Origin: Alitta virens
Lineage: Eukaryota > Annelida > Polychaeta > Phyllodocida > Nereididae
Assembly (NCBI GenBank): GCA_932294295.1
Contig: OW028586.1
Span: forward strand, 9,887,790-9,951,789
Direction: 5' to 3'
Length of the DNA: 64,000 bases
Within the stretch, counting starts at the first letter, position 1. Each line of letters starts with the position of its first letter. The notes under the pieces are model-generated. The model was not told the DNA's origin. It saw only the letters and a program-made list of their open reading frames with translations, and searched no databases. The position numbers and the translations under genes are program-made. Positions 9,508-20,775 of this stretch are shown in pieces.

Positions 9508-10592
9508 AATAAAGAATTGAGTTCACATGCCATGTTAACACAATTCTTTATGCATGAGATGTAGCTCATGAAGAGTGCCAGGGCTTTGCAGGGATTCGCA
9601 TCTTACTATATCGGAGTATTGACCAGTGGCGGATCAAAACTACTTTCTCTACTATCATTGTTGACATGCGTTGCATCCCTGGACTGAGTATTTGTTCCCT
9701 GACCAGGTAAATAATTAATCGCAAAAAGCTGGTCAGATTCACCGAGCTCCAATGAGGCGAATGAATCACACAGCGGGAGTTTACAGATTTCAATAAACAT
9801 CAGTTCTTTCTTTGTGTCACAAGTCGATTATTCCCATAATATTTCAATAAAATCACAATGCATGGAAAGCTCGGCGTGAAACTGCAAATTAGCCGAGCAG
9901 AGTTTTTGTAGGGGCAGAACCTATGTGGGAATGAATCCAGTTCGAGCAGATTTTAAGCCCATTGTGCTGTTATAACTATTGAAAAATGCAAGCATATTTA
10001 ATGAACTGTTTCATCGCTAACCTCATGCATGCCCCAGGTACATGGCGTTTTTTTTCCAGAGTTTGTGATGATTGTATTTTCAATAACTGTTTATGATAAG
10101 AAATGTTGCTGGCTGATTTGTGTTTACTTATTTGACATTAAGTGTCTCTCGTACTGGTGGTTCTATGCAGAGGCCGCAAAAAGACCCACCCACGTGATAG
10201 AGACGCACTGCACACGAATTTATCTTTTATCATCTCATCATTACTTTTGGCTTATAGGGCATCAAATAAGACATACAAATATATATATATACGAAAGATC
10301 ATGAATAATATCTTTTTCATGGAGGTTCTGTGGTTCTAGTGCATACGAGGCTATCACCCAAACCATTAGGCCACTGTGTTCATTACCCCTCAATGGAATA
10401 ATAATACTACAATTGTAAGCACTTATCAATGCCACTTTCAACAATAAACTCTCTAAGGACCAATATTTCGAGATATTTACAAGTATAAACGGCAACACAA
10501 TATGGATCTGTGAGATATTACAAGAAAAATATGACTAGTGGGAATTAGATGAGTTTTGAATGGCAACCACAACGAGTAGGACTGCAGCCATA
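9508..10592. other. Unique sequence without recognised genes
   Basis: Over 1 kb of non-repetitive sequence. Several frames of 60-90 codons on both strands lack similarity to known domains, and no splice or promoter arrangement was convincing. Confidence 0.4.
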
Positions 10593-10643
10593 CGATCTTC
10601 TGATCTTCATTTGATCTTCTGATCTTCACTTGATCTTCTGATC
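10593..10643 (+). repeat. 22-bp tandem repeat (GATCTTCTGATCTTCAYTT)
   Basis: About 2.3 units built from TGATCTTC sub-repeats. Confidence 0.85.
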
Positions 10644-10702
10644 GAAACTAATCTTGCTCTCAACACTTTGGCCACACACAAACGGCGCTCGCAAGTGAGT
10701 GA

Positions 10703-10716
10703 GTTGCCAAGGCAAC
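10703..10716. promoter_or_regulatory. Perfect X-box-like palindrome (RFX site)
   Basis: GTTGCCAAGGCAAC matches the X-box consensus GTNRCC-N(0-3)-RGYAAC bound by RFX factors on both half-sites. No start site or gene is identified next to it. Confidence 0.4.
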
Positions 10717-10783
10717 AAAGGGTTAGGATCATTTTCAAATGCACTGCACCATAACCAACATCATATTATATTGGTAGATCGAT

Positions 10784-11080
10784 TTATAGATAGATAGATA
10801 TGGAAAGTGCAGCCCTCTAAGGCAAGTTTTTGCTGCTATCGAGGGTTGATTGATGAGGTGAGAGAGAGGAGGAGTCCACCCATGTTACACATTTACCCCA
10901 TGAGTGGGATCTTTTGCTTGCCTCAGCATAGAGACTGAGTGCAAGGGACCGCCAATTAAACGTCTCACCCGAACGACATCCAGCTGCTGGGATGTTGCTC
11001 ATGAAGGGTGCCCGGGCCTGGGATTGCACCCGGGTCCTTCAGAGGAGCAGGCGAGCGTCTTACCACTAGACCACCCAGCT
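10784..11080 (-). mobile_element. SINE2b copy, full length
   Basis: On the minus strand: tRNA-like head (AGCTGGGTGGTCTAGTGGTA at the 11080 end, B box GGGTGCAATCCC), the body shared with SINE2 (ATCCAGCAGCTGGATG-type, CAAGCAAAAGATCC), then a different tail (CAACCCTCGATAGCAGCAAA, AGGGCTGCACTTTCC). It ends in ATATCTATCTAT (10784-10800). A sister copy lies at 24886-25167. Confidence 0.85.
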
Positions 11081-11197
11081 GTCTGACCTGATATAGGAAT
11101 GTTTTGTCTCAGTGGTAATGTCTGATGCTGCATCAGGTGAACAGGCAGATGGTAATATGATATCAGTTTGGAGAACACAGGAACCATGTACATGGCA

Positions 11198-11212
11198 CCC
11201 CCCCCCCCCCCC
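11198..11212 (+). repeat. Poly(C) tract, 15 bp
   Basis: An uninterrupted C15. Confidence 0.9.
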
Positions 11213-11252
11213 ACTTTAACATCTCATTCATGTAAATATTTAGCTTGCAATG

Positions 11253-11328
11253 TAATGAGTGCCTTGAGAAGGATTGGAACTTGGACCTACAAGGAAACTG
11301 GAGCTGGCCAGTGTTTTAACCACTGACC
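11253..11328 (-). mobile_element. SINE2-like head fragment
   Basis: The minus strand has a tRNA-like head with A-box-like TGGTCAGTGGTTAAAACACT and a B-box-like segment. Only the promoter head survives. Confidence 0.5.
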
Positions 11329-12578
11329 ATAACTCTTTTGCAATACAGAATATGAAAATGAACGTTTTAATGACACTAAAAGTTTTCGAATGGCATCAAA
11401 TCAGATTTCAGTGAATCCTAGAAGAAGAAAAATTGTGACACCCACGATTTTACTTATCTAAATGTACAATATCTGCTATTTTGAAACCCAGTAGTGACCG
11501 AATTATTGCTGTTTGAATTCACTGAAGCAGAAACTAACTTCCAATACTTCACGTAGATACTTAGACCCATATTGCTCGAAGATGTTTGACTTGTACAGTG
11601 CTGATTTCATCTCTTTGCTTATAATCACCAATTCGCCACGTGCAGCGAGGCAGGAGGCCGCCATCTTGGTCTCCATTTTGAACCCTGGAGACTGGAGAGT
11701 TCTCCCACGTGGGTCGCTCTCCTGCGCTTGCGGTGGAATTCCACCATCCACGTGCAGAGTACCAGATGTGCTACCCCGCAGGATGGCATATTCTTGTACA
11801 CAGGGGACCCCACTTAACCGTACACCTTACAATCATGTTATCTTTACAGTTTCTCTTGGTTATCAGACGATCTTTGTTGTGTAGAACTGCGAAGAAATCT
11901 CCCGCCAAAACTTACAATCGTTCCAAATCGTCTGGCCGAATCGTCTGCCAAGAGTGAAGTGACTCAGCTGTCAGCCAAAATGTCAAATCCCTACAGATTA
12001 ACCATGAAAACTTTTCTTTTAGGTAGATTGTTTTTCTTGCGTGTACGTTGTGGATAGAAGTTGATAGTTGTTGGACAGAACAGTTTATAACACATCTAAC
12101 TCGTTTGCAGCAACTAAAGTTTGTTTATTTTCTTGTAAGTGAGGTCGCAAGTTTCTATAAACATTCTATTCCCAGTTTCCAGTTAAGTTGATTTGGGGGA
12201 GGGGGGGGGGGGTGTGTTTCTTACCGTATTTTCTTGATTAGGAGCCTGTTCGAGAGGCCGGACTTATTAGATGACGGGGCTGGAGTGACAATGGAATTAT
12301 GATTTTTAAACACCATTGAAAACTTTTCCTGCATGATAGAGCCTCGGTTTGTCAAGGAAACAGGTAAAGTTTAAGTTTGTTTTTGTTGAAATCAGGATCA
12401 GGTAACTGTAGCTTTCTAAAGCTTGATCTCGTTAGCAACGTTGAATAGCCGGATAGCATAGTGGTTGGAGAATTGCAGGTAACATGATGGCTACCTCCTC
12501 AAGAGTCCTAGCAGTTTGCCTATTATAATAACTGTATTTGTCTATGTCTATGTCTCAATGATACATAGCCTAAAGGTT
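11329..12578. other. Unique sequence with a YY1-like site and a G-run
   Basis: GGCCGCCATCTTGG at 11656-11669 is a strong YY1-like motif in a GC-richer patch (11630-11820). G12 lies at 12201-12212. A 123-codon frame (11513-11884) has no recognisable domain and is not called as a gene. Confidence 0.45.
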
Positions 12579-12859
12579 AGTCAGCTTATATGACCAGCTG
12601 CCAGAGGCAGACGTAATGATGAGATGATAAGGTGGCTTGGAGTCCACACCATGTCACACATCTACCTCATGGATGTGGTATTTACTTGCCTCAGCATAGA
12701 CACCGAGTACAAGGCACCTCCAGCTTAAGACATCTCATGCGATCGACATCCAGCTGCTGGGATGTAGCTCATGAAGAGTGCCCAGGCCAGTGATCGAACC
12801 CGGGACCTTTAGCAGAAGTGGCCAATATGGATGCCTTAACCATTAGGCCACCCAGCTGC
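12579..12859 (-). mobile_element. SINE2 copy, full length
   Basis: Reading the minus strand from 12859: head AGCAGCTGGGTGGCCTAATG (A box) and GGTTCGATCACTGG (B box), body CTCATGAAGAGTGCCC complement, CTTGTACTCGGTGTCTATGC, then the tail with CATTACGTCTGCCTCTGGCA. It is intact across its length and among the best references for the family. Confidence 0.88.
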
Positions 12860-14340
12860 TTAAAATGTCCAGTTGATGCAAATGTCCAATGTCCAATGTC
12901 CAATGAAAATGTCAAATGCAAATAATAGTCATTCGAGATTAAACTTATATAAAAATAAAGTATACTTTATATAGCCCCTATTTGCGAAATTGAACTTAGA
13001 TCACACAGTATAGCTATGCAGGAAGTACTATAGTGCTTTAATTACTGAACCCTCTGGCTGCCAGAATGCATTGAAATGTTTTTCGGTGTAATACGGAAAT
13101 TAGTCCAAAGAAACATAGCAATAATCCCAGGACAGTCATTCATAAACTGTAAGTGGAGTTCATTGCAGCATGAAAATTTAATCTAGAACTTCCTTTGCCT
13201 TTACAGATTGATGTGGCGCCTGCGAAATCAATGAGTAGGCTAATGTTATGACAAAATTATACCTTTTATGGCTGTTTTGATAGACGAATGACACTTTGTC
13301 AGACAATGAAGCACTCTGTGTTGTAATTAATTTAGTGGGGGCCCTGTTTAACCTTTTGAATCAAAGCATCGTAAACATGGAAATATATAGCTATGAAGCG
13401 ATTGATATTGATATATATGGGCATGTGTCATGGCACGCAAGCATGATAGTTTTTCCATTGAATAAATAACAGTGCAAGTCTTGATTTTTGTGAAGGTGAC
13501 AAAGTTGTGTCTCATCGACAGAATATTTCTTATTCTTTTCAAAAGTCTTTTCTTTTTCTTTTTTATTGTATACAATACTGTATGTGGGTGAGATGAGCTT
13601 TTTTTCATCAACGAATTAAAATTGCCAATACGTTTATTGCAAAGAAAAACAAACATGGTTATAAATATTATACAGTTTACAAAAATGATTAAGTTTTCAT
13701 ATCGAGACCCAATGCATGTCGTAAATCATTAATATCTTAACCCCAGTTAAGTTGTCGCAGCATAGAGGTTATAATTACCTTAATACAGTTATATTATCAT
13801 GATTATTGGAGTTTCTTACAAGTTGGTTCTACTGTAGATTTTAAGAAGGTAAACTATCATATTGCATTATTCTGATATTTCAGATATTTTATTTGGGATT
13901 ATTCCATGGTGAATTGAAATCTGGTAAAGTTTATCAGTCATTCTGCAATTTTAACCTGGGAGGGATGAGTTACCTCAGAGAATATGCAAGTGATTTACTG
14001 TGCACTAGAGACAACAAGGAGTAACTCAAGGTGCAATACTGGAGCCCTATAATACAATACAAAGAGGACAGGTTTTTGCACAACGTATTGTATTCTCCGA
14101 ATTGTATTAAAAAATATATATTATATAAACTAATATATACGCTAAGACAATCAAGAGCAGTCTAATTGGCAAAGTTTTTTTTTTACACAAGAAGCTATGC
14201 ATTAAAATATCTCTGCTAATTATTATTATTATTATGAATATCTAGTTGTTCTAAATTTGATGTTGTGGGGTAGTTGCTACTTTTCAGAATCAGGTTTTAC
14301 TCTCCCCAACTGGATGAAATACAGTTGCCCTTCATTGCCT
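12860..14340. other. AT-rich unique sequence
   Basis: Contains a short CAATGTC tandem (about 12879-12905), scattered AT runs and AAT repeats near 14219. No gene was recognised. Confidence 0.4.
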
Positions 14341-15149
14341 ATATTTGGAGTTGGGAGAAGGGGGGGGGGGTGCAACCCCCTTGAGTAATTTTGGCATCAG
14401 GCGATTGGCTCATTATTTGGTAAATCTTGGCCTGGGTCTGAAGTCTCCTGTAGTTGGTGGAAATCAAGTCCAAAAATCAGGCAACTTTCATTAATGTTGG
14501 AAACCAGAATCACCCAGCAAAATCCGTGGGGACTTGCTCTATGGGGTCTCTACTGATTGTTGGTCACAACAATAGATTCACAATAGCTCAACAATAGCTG
14601 ATCGGCTATAGTTTGAAGGCATTATATTGGCCTACTTTTTAACACTGAGACTTCAGTAAAACATTGCCTTAAAACCACCTCACTAATGTGACCTACTCAC
14701 GGATAAGACCACTGAATTTTTACTCTGTTCCCGCATTGTATCCATACCATTTATTAAAATATATTTCAAATGGGTAGCACCAACAGTAGAACAGTTTTTC
14801 AGGTGGCCCATTACAATAACATAATGATATATACACAAATAAAATATGAAGTATACGTACATTTATAGATTAACTAAAATAAAAAAATAGATATAAAATC
14901 ATTTTAAACATTTAAGTATAAGAGACGGTAAAATTATGTTAAAATATATTGCCTTAGCTTCCTTATAAAAACATTTATATCATAAATATCCTTTAAAAAG
15001 TAGGCAAACTGTTCCATGCATTAGCACTAGTGTACTTAAAGTACTTCTTGGAAAACTGACTGGAGATATTAAGAATATAAATGTTCATTGTATTTTACAT
15101 TTCATTTGTCTCAGTTCTACTGCTCGGTAGCTCAGGCAGCTTGTATTGC
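14341..15149. other. Unique sequence with a 17-bp motif copy
   Basis: A G-run lies near 14360. ACCTCACTAATGTGACC followed by TACTCACGGATAAGACC (14677-14711) is a diverged two-unit copy of the 17-bp motif family. No gene was seen. Confidence 0.45.
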
Positions 15150-15586
15150 AAGCAAGTACAGGCAAATGTAATGATGAGGTGATCAGAAGTTGAGTCCACA
15201 CCATGCTACACATTTTCTCCATGGGTCTTTTACAGCCAATTTCATAGTCTTGGAAACAGATCTCATATACTTGGAAGCTAAACTCCCGATGATGTGAATC
15301 CAGGACTCCCATTGGTTAACGCAACCCTCAACCAATAAGATGCCTGGACTCACTTGACGTCATCTGGAGTTTAGCTTCCAAGTCTATGAGGTTTGTTTCC
15401 GACTCTATGAAACTGGCTGTAATTGCCAAGCATAGACACTGAGTAAAGGCACCACCCATTTAAAGCCTCATACTTGAACAACTCATGCGATAAACATCCA
15501 GCTGATGAAGAGTGCCCAGGCCACAATTCGAACCCAGAACTTTCAGGGGAACCTTAGATGGCCTTAACCACTACACCATTAACTGT
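15150..15586 (-). mobile_element. SINE2 copy interrupted by a MITE
   Basis: The head (GGTGTAGTGGTTAAGGCCAT, minus strand) is at the right end and the tail (CATTACATTTGCCTG) at the left. The body is cut in two at 15231-15421 by an inverted-repeat element. Removing the insert restores the expected SINE2 body order, so the SINE is older than the insertion. Confidence 0.8.
15233..15419. mobile_element. 187-bp MITE with 54-bp inverted termini and TA duplication
   Basis: The left terminus 15233-15286 (starts CAGCCAATTTCATAGTCTTG) and the reverse complement of 15366-15419 (CAGCCAGTTTCATAGAGTCG) agree along 54 bp with a few mismatches. TA dinucleotides at 15231-15232 and 15420-15421 fit a TA target duplication, as for Tc1/mariner elements. 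The 79-bp centre has no coding capacity. It is non-autonomous, and no second copy was found in this window. Confidence 0.85.
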
Positions 15587-15824
15587 TATAACCTCACCAT
15601 TAAGAATAGGAGATGTTAGGGTTGATTTTGCATTGAATGCCCTTATATCAATGTTAAAGTTATTTAATTTTTAGAATGACCTTGTATCCAGTGCATCGAA
15701 AAGTAGTTTATAGGTGTTTTATGGCATGTGTGAATGAATTATTCTGAATATAAAGTAGGTTAGATCTATACATGATTTTTATGATTTTCTGCACCTTTTT
15801 TTTAATACAGATAATAATCTCCTG

Positions 15825-16020
15825 TCGTCTCGTCTCGTCTCGTCTCGTCTCGCCTCGCCTCTCCTCTCCTCTCCTCTCCTCTCCTCTCCTCTCCTCTCCT
15901 CTCCTCTCCTCTCCTCTCCTCTCCTCTCCTCTCCTCTCCTCTCCTCTCCTCTCCTCTCCTCTCCTCTCCTCTCCTCTCCTCTCCTCTCCTCTCCTCTCCT
16001 CTCCTCTCCTCTCCTCTCCT
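15825..16020 (+). repeat. (CGTCT)n to (CTCCT)n pentanucleotide array
   Basis: The array starts with CGTCT units, passes through two CGCCT units, and continues as about 33 pure CTCCT units. The change of unit type is polar. The strand is pure pyrimidine from about 15858, giving a purine/pyrimidine tract of some 160 bp. Confidence 0.95.
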
Positions 16021-17159
16021 CAAATGCTTAGCGAAACAACTTAGAAGCTACTTTTGGCCACTAGATGTCAATTCCCTGCTTATGACGTGTCATTTCTAAA
16101 ACTCCTTCACCCCATAAATGTGAGTGACAGCTGAGACGTTGCAGTGTGCATATTAATGAAGCGAGACGTCTGTTAGCACCACCCCTAGGACTAGCCAATC
16201 CGCTTTCTACAAATTTGATTGCGATTTGTGTCTTTCGATCTCTGATATTGGCATTAATATCTTCAGGCAGGTGCGAGTCATAGTTGAAAGTTGGTATTCA
16301 AGGAGCGGAGCATAAACGTGGTGAGAATGTAGCCAGGATGCAGAAAAATTGAACGAGTTATTCAGGAATTAAAAATTATGAATTGAGGAAACTTTAAAGA
16401 CTGTGAGATCACTATAATGCCAAATTTATTGGTCTTAGCAGTTAGTTTCTTAATTGCGAGGTAAAATACAATGGTAAGTTAATGAGATGCTCGTAATGGT
16501 GAAAACAAATGCAAAGGTATGGATAAAGCCAAATTGTATTATTTGTAGTGAGGTAATTACAATAGAAAACTACAGTTGAGGATGACATGAGTGATGCCAA
16601 ATGTAAAGGGCTGAAAAATTTCAACAACATTAGGGATACATGCATTTCAAGAATAATACTCGAAAATATGAATGAATAATGGAATGAATCAATGGCCACC
16701 TGCAAAAAACTTAGTAAGAATAGTAACTATGAAAAATATACTTCCTTTAATATTTAAAAAGACTGTGTACTTTGTGTGTATGATTAATAAATGAATGAAT
16801 AATCTCAATAAGTCAGAAATATGAAATACTGTATGCTTCATAAGTAACATACTTCTTGCGTGTATCAGACAAATTATCGTTTAGCTCAAAACCTTCCAAT
16901 GTACAGGCACAGGCACATGATAGCACTCCTAGCAGGCCTTTAATACATCATATCCTGGGCCTGAAGGAACGGGCCATGCCCCATTAATGGCCTAAATCTC
17001 TCACAGATGCTCTAGCAAGGCAAGTGCCTTAACCGCAGCTCTTAATGGCGAAGAGCATTTAAGGCATGTCTCAGAGGCCCATACTTCATGGCACTGTGTG
17101 TGTGTGATCTTTCCATAGATGCTTCAATTACTCTAATTACATGTATTTTTAAAGGCAGC
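16021..17159. other. Unique sequence
   Basis: Non-repetitive. Ends of the form ATTAATAAATGAATGAAT near 16785 resemble a LINE 3' end. No gene was recognised. Confidence 0.4.
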
Positions 17160-17300
17160 TCGTTCCTAACTGGATTGCGTCGCCCCTGGCAACAATCGCG
17201 CGCGCCCACCACGTGGGACCACTGAAAGCAGACGACTTTCCTCTATGGCGCGATTTTCCCGCCTAATTCGGTTAAAAGGCGCAAGCAGGAAAATTGACAG
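17160..17300. promoter_or_regulatory. CpG-rich patch with E-box and E2F-like sites
   Basis: Contains GCGCGCGCCCACCACGTGGG (CACGTG at 17210-17215), TTTTCCCGCC (17254-17263, E2F-like) and AAAAGGCGC. CpG density is high for this region. It could be a distal promoter or enhancer. No transcript start is visible. Confidence 0.35.
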
Positions 17301-17354
17301 ATTTAAGGCAGAGTGATGGACAACTTTGCTTCAAAGTTGCTGTAGGGAAGTGGT

Positions 17355-17408
17355 GGGGGGGGGGGGGGGAGTTATTAGGGAGGTTGGAAGGAGGGGGGGG
17401 GGGGGGGG
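17355..17408 (+). repeat. Two long poly(G) runs
   Basis: G15 at 17355-17369 and G16 at 17393-17408, separated by 23 bp. A strong candidate for G-quadruplex folding. Confidence 0.9.
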
Positions 17409-18652
17409 TTTAATGATGAAAGGATAGCCATGATGATGGCACAAAATGGCTGATTATGATCGAGTGAAGAAGAGCAACTGGTACAAAAAGTCGGAAATGA
17501 CAATGGAATAATTAAGGCCTGTCAAAATATAACCTGCCATGAGAAGTAAAACTGAACTGAAACATGCATTAATTCTTTAAATTAGAATAAAGAAAAATTG
17601 AAGTTATATTTATTAACTTATAATTTAAGACCACTGGCCTCAACTGTAAGATACCAACCCCCATAAAAGGTACTATATAATATACATAAAAAATTAATAA
17701 ATATCAATTAAATCTACTCTGGTTATTGACTCTGAAACGTGAGCATAAATCAAACATGCGATGTTCAAATCTCAAATATTTTTGTTTCATTATTTCTGGG
17801 TTTAAAGCTTTAAATTAATTTCCTTTTTTTTACAATAATCAACAGTTTGCCACATGTCCAGAGCTGGGAGTAGCCACTAATAGAAGATAGAATTACTAAC
17901 ACGATATTTTTCCATGAGTGACCAGAGGACAGTTGTGTGGCCTGGGTGGTCAGTTGGGGGTGGTCACTGGTGATAAATGACCGGGGATTTAATGACCCTC
18001 TTCCCATGAGGCATTGCGGGGTGTCTAGTCTGTTTCATACATGCGCAAGGTCACAGAAACTTGTCAAGGTCAACTACTACGTCAACACAATGGATGCTGT
18101 CTTGATAATGGGATACACAAGACAGCGGAATATGTTTCATGGTTAGTACTGGTAACTTAAAGCTAATCAGTGCTACAAAATGGAAAAGAAAGTTATTATT
18201 TCAAGCAGATTGTGACATTACTGACCATTTTTTTCGATGTTAAAGTGTTTTTAATTGAGCAGACACATCTATTAATAATCTGGTGATATTTATTATGATA
18301 TGAATATTATCAAAATTAATGTTGACACTGTTGTAAAATATGAAATATCATTATCTATGCTTGTATATTTGCATGTATTTTATTCTAATTTTCTACACTA
18401 TTCTGTTCTCAAACTAACAGTATTCTGATACAGGCTGCTTAAATGGAAATAAATCAATCAATAAATTGATAAATTTCACTTTATTCTTTTAGGTATAGTG
18501 GCCTCTAATTTCTTATGATGTTATCAAATGATCCAATATTTTCATGGAAGTTTATTTACTGCCAACAAGCTTCTACCTGCAAAGTCAATACATCTGGCGT
18601 AGAACTTTACAGTTTCTATCATTGCAACAATGTCTGAAGAACCGAAACTATC
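17409..18652. other. Unique AT-rich sequence
   Basis: GCTTAAATGGAAATAAATCA followed by ATCAATAAATTG (about 18434-18466) looks like a CR1/L2-type LINE 3' end. No coding part was recognised. Confidence 0.4.
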
Positions 18653-18826
18653 AACAGGCTAGCCAACAAGCAAGCCAGCAAGCAAGCCAACATACAAGCC
18701 AGAAAGCAAGCCAGCAAGCAAGCAAGCAACCTAGCCAACAAGCAAGCCGACCAGCAAGCCAACAAGCAAGCCAACAAGCAAGCAAGCCAACAAGCAAGCC
18801 AACAAGCACGCCAACAGCCAATCTGC
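18653..18826 (+). repeat. AAGCAAGCCAAC-type tandem array
   Basis: Tetranucleotide-derived units (CAAG/CCAG/CCAA) mix into 8- and 12-bp blocks. The open frames on both strands (A-S-Q-Q or L-A-C-W repeats) are translations of the array. Confidence 0.9.
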
Positions 18827-19283
18827 AAAACTGAGAGCCATGCAAATCCAATGTTTGTCTTGACTTTGCAGCATATGCTTTGAAAGCAGAGCTATTATTT
18901 TCTGTCAAGCTGAGAGATTCGGGTCCATAGATTTGTCAAAGCTCGCTGCATATGATGGGCATATTATGCAGCAGGCAGCCACTAAGATTTGGGTGAGGTT
19001 TAGACAGTGAAAGAGAACCTGTTCACGGTGTTTTTATTGACTACATGAAATATGAAAGGGTCTTACAGCACAATGCATGATCTGCAAAGGAAAACATGAC
19101 AAAATATGACACAAATATGGACGAATGCAGAGATATGCATGACAATGTCAATAAGAGAGTGTTGCGGACCAAGAATTCGAGGCAGGATGAATAAAAAACA
19201 TTAACTCAACCTGAAGGCAATGTCAGTGTCACTATTTACGTTTTTGCTCACATGGCATTGCACTTAATCACACATGTTTAATT
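18827..19283. other. Unique sequence without recognised features
   Basis: No repeat or gene was recognised. Confidence 0.4.
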
Positions 19284-19514
19284 TTGACTGTGGGTAGCGA
19301 GTTTGTGTGTGTGTGTGTGTGTGATGAGGGCTTTATGTCCTGTATTTCTGCACCAGTTGGGCTAATTAGGACAGGCAGAGACCATGGCAATGAGATGAAG
19401 GATGAAACAGCCATCCAACTTAGGCTCGACCGGGAATCGAACCCGGGACCCAGCGGTTGGAAGCCCAGAGCGCTACCTCTGAGCTAGGCCCCCGCCCTTG
19501 ACTGTGGGTAGCGA
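19284..19514 (-). mobile_element. SINE1 copy with perfect 17-bp target-site duplication
   Basis: The body, 19301-19497, is on the minus strand: tRNA-like head at the right (GGGCCTAGCTCAGAGGTAGC), B-box-like GGTTCGATTCCC, and a tail ending in (CA)n where other copies have CCACC. The direct repeats TTGACTGTGGGTAGCGA at 19284-19300 and 19498-19514 are identical, which suggests a young insertion. Confidence 0.92.
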
Positions 19515-20274
19515 AACAACATTTATAGGCCTAATTGATTTTCTTGTGTAGTCTGGCTATCTGAATATATATAACCTCATTTAAAAGTTGTTATGGCAGT
19601 GGATAACTTTTTAAGAACAAAAACTCAAAACGAAGAGATTGTATATTACTAAGTATTGCTACACCGTGTCTGGCTGCAATTTGACAATTGGATTTCATGT
19701 ATAGTGTCCAGCCAAATAACCATCTAGAAAATCCCCAAAAAAAAAAAAAATCCCAAAAAAAACCCTGATCTCTCGATCTCACTAGTAGCCATCTCATAAT
19801 CATCACTAGCAGCATCATCATTATTAGCATCATCTGCTGCAGCAGCAGCATGCAGTGGGTGGTCCAGTGGCCATCCGTCATGCATGAATGATTTCACCCC
19901 TCCCATCTGTTGCCCCCCTCTATCTAATCCGTCTGAGTGACAATTCACCCTCTGAGGGGTTCAGATATGGCTAATGATCACCCGAGTAGCTATGCGCGGG
20001 CAATAATCTAAAATGCCTATCAGTTTGCGGATTAAATAAGTGAATTACAAGTCTCCAGCCCTCTTCTATGTACAACAGGTCTCTAAGCAGAAGGGTAGGC
20101 GTTTCTTGGGTCATTAGAATTACCCTCACATACCCCGGCAACGTGTTCTACTCAACTGTTGAATGCAGATATGATTTAATTTTCATCCATGTCACTGTGG
20201 ATCAATTTGACAATATTCATTCAATTTCAATAAGAAAATAATAATGATAAAATAAAATACAGGAACAAATCTGT
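19515..20274. other. Unique sequence
   Basis: Contains A13 and A7 homopolymers (19737-19760) and short CAT/CAG triplet runs. No gene was recognised. Confidence 0.4.
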
Positions 20275-20275
20275 C

Positions 20276-20312
<37 letters not shown>

Positions 20313-20349
20313 CATCCATCCATCCATCTATCCATCCATCCATCTATCC

Positions 20350-20424
<75 letters not shown>

Positions 20425-20463
20425 CATCCATCAATCTATCCATCTATCCATCTATATATCTAT
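20275..20463 (+). repeat. (TCTA)n microsatellite with CCAT variants
   Basis: TCTA units with blocks of CCAT. It lies upstream of the dispersed repeat R3, in the same order as at 35510. Confidence 0.93.
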
Positions 20464-20529
20464 CGTTTTGATTGTTATATATCGCACAGCTTCTATTTGT
20501 TTAGAATATTTGTCAGTATATAATGAATA

Positions 20530-20775
20530 GGTCAGTAGTCAATAGTCAGACAGTCAGTCTTTCTAGATTGTGAGTTAGATTTTGATGAATGGTACGTATA
20601 ATTCATTCATAAACATTCATGGTGACCACGCTGTCTACAAAACAGGCATATTAAATCTGCATGAGTATATGACGCTACATACTTAAATAGCAGCAACTAG
20701 GTTGTATCATTTTTGCAGTTAAAAGAGTTATAAGATTTTTACTCGCTTCTACAGGTACATTGGTAATCATGAAAT
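20530..20775 (+). repeat. Dispersed repeat R3, copy A
   Basis: Shares GTCAGTC plus CTTTCTRGAT, ATG.TGACC..GCTG.CTACAA, TGAGTA, CATACTT.AATA..GCAAC and TTTGCAGTTAAA, in the same order and spacing, with 35735-36005. Both copies follow a TCTA microsatellite. The family type is unknown. Confidence 0.6.

Noticed and set aside
11513..11884. 123-codon frame as a gene
   Set aside because: Overlapped by antisense frames of similar length and without recognisable motifs. The GC-rich patch explains the lack of stops.
15802..16023. R-R-G-E-E repeat protein on the minus strand
   Set aside because: Translation of the CTCCT array.
18544..18908. A-S-Q-Q and L-A-C-W repeat proteins
   Set aside because: Open in several frames on both strands because the AAGCAAGCCAAC array lacks stops. 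No other coding evidence.
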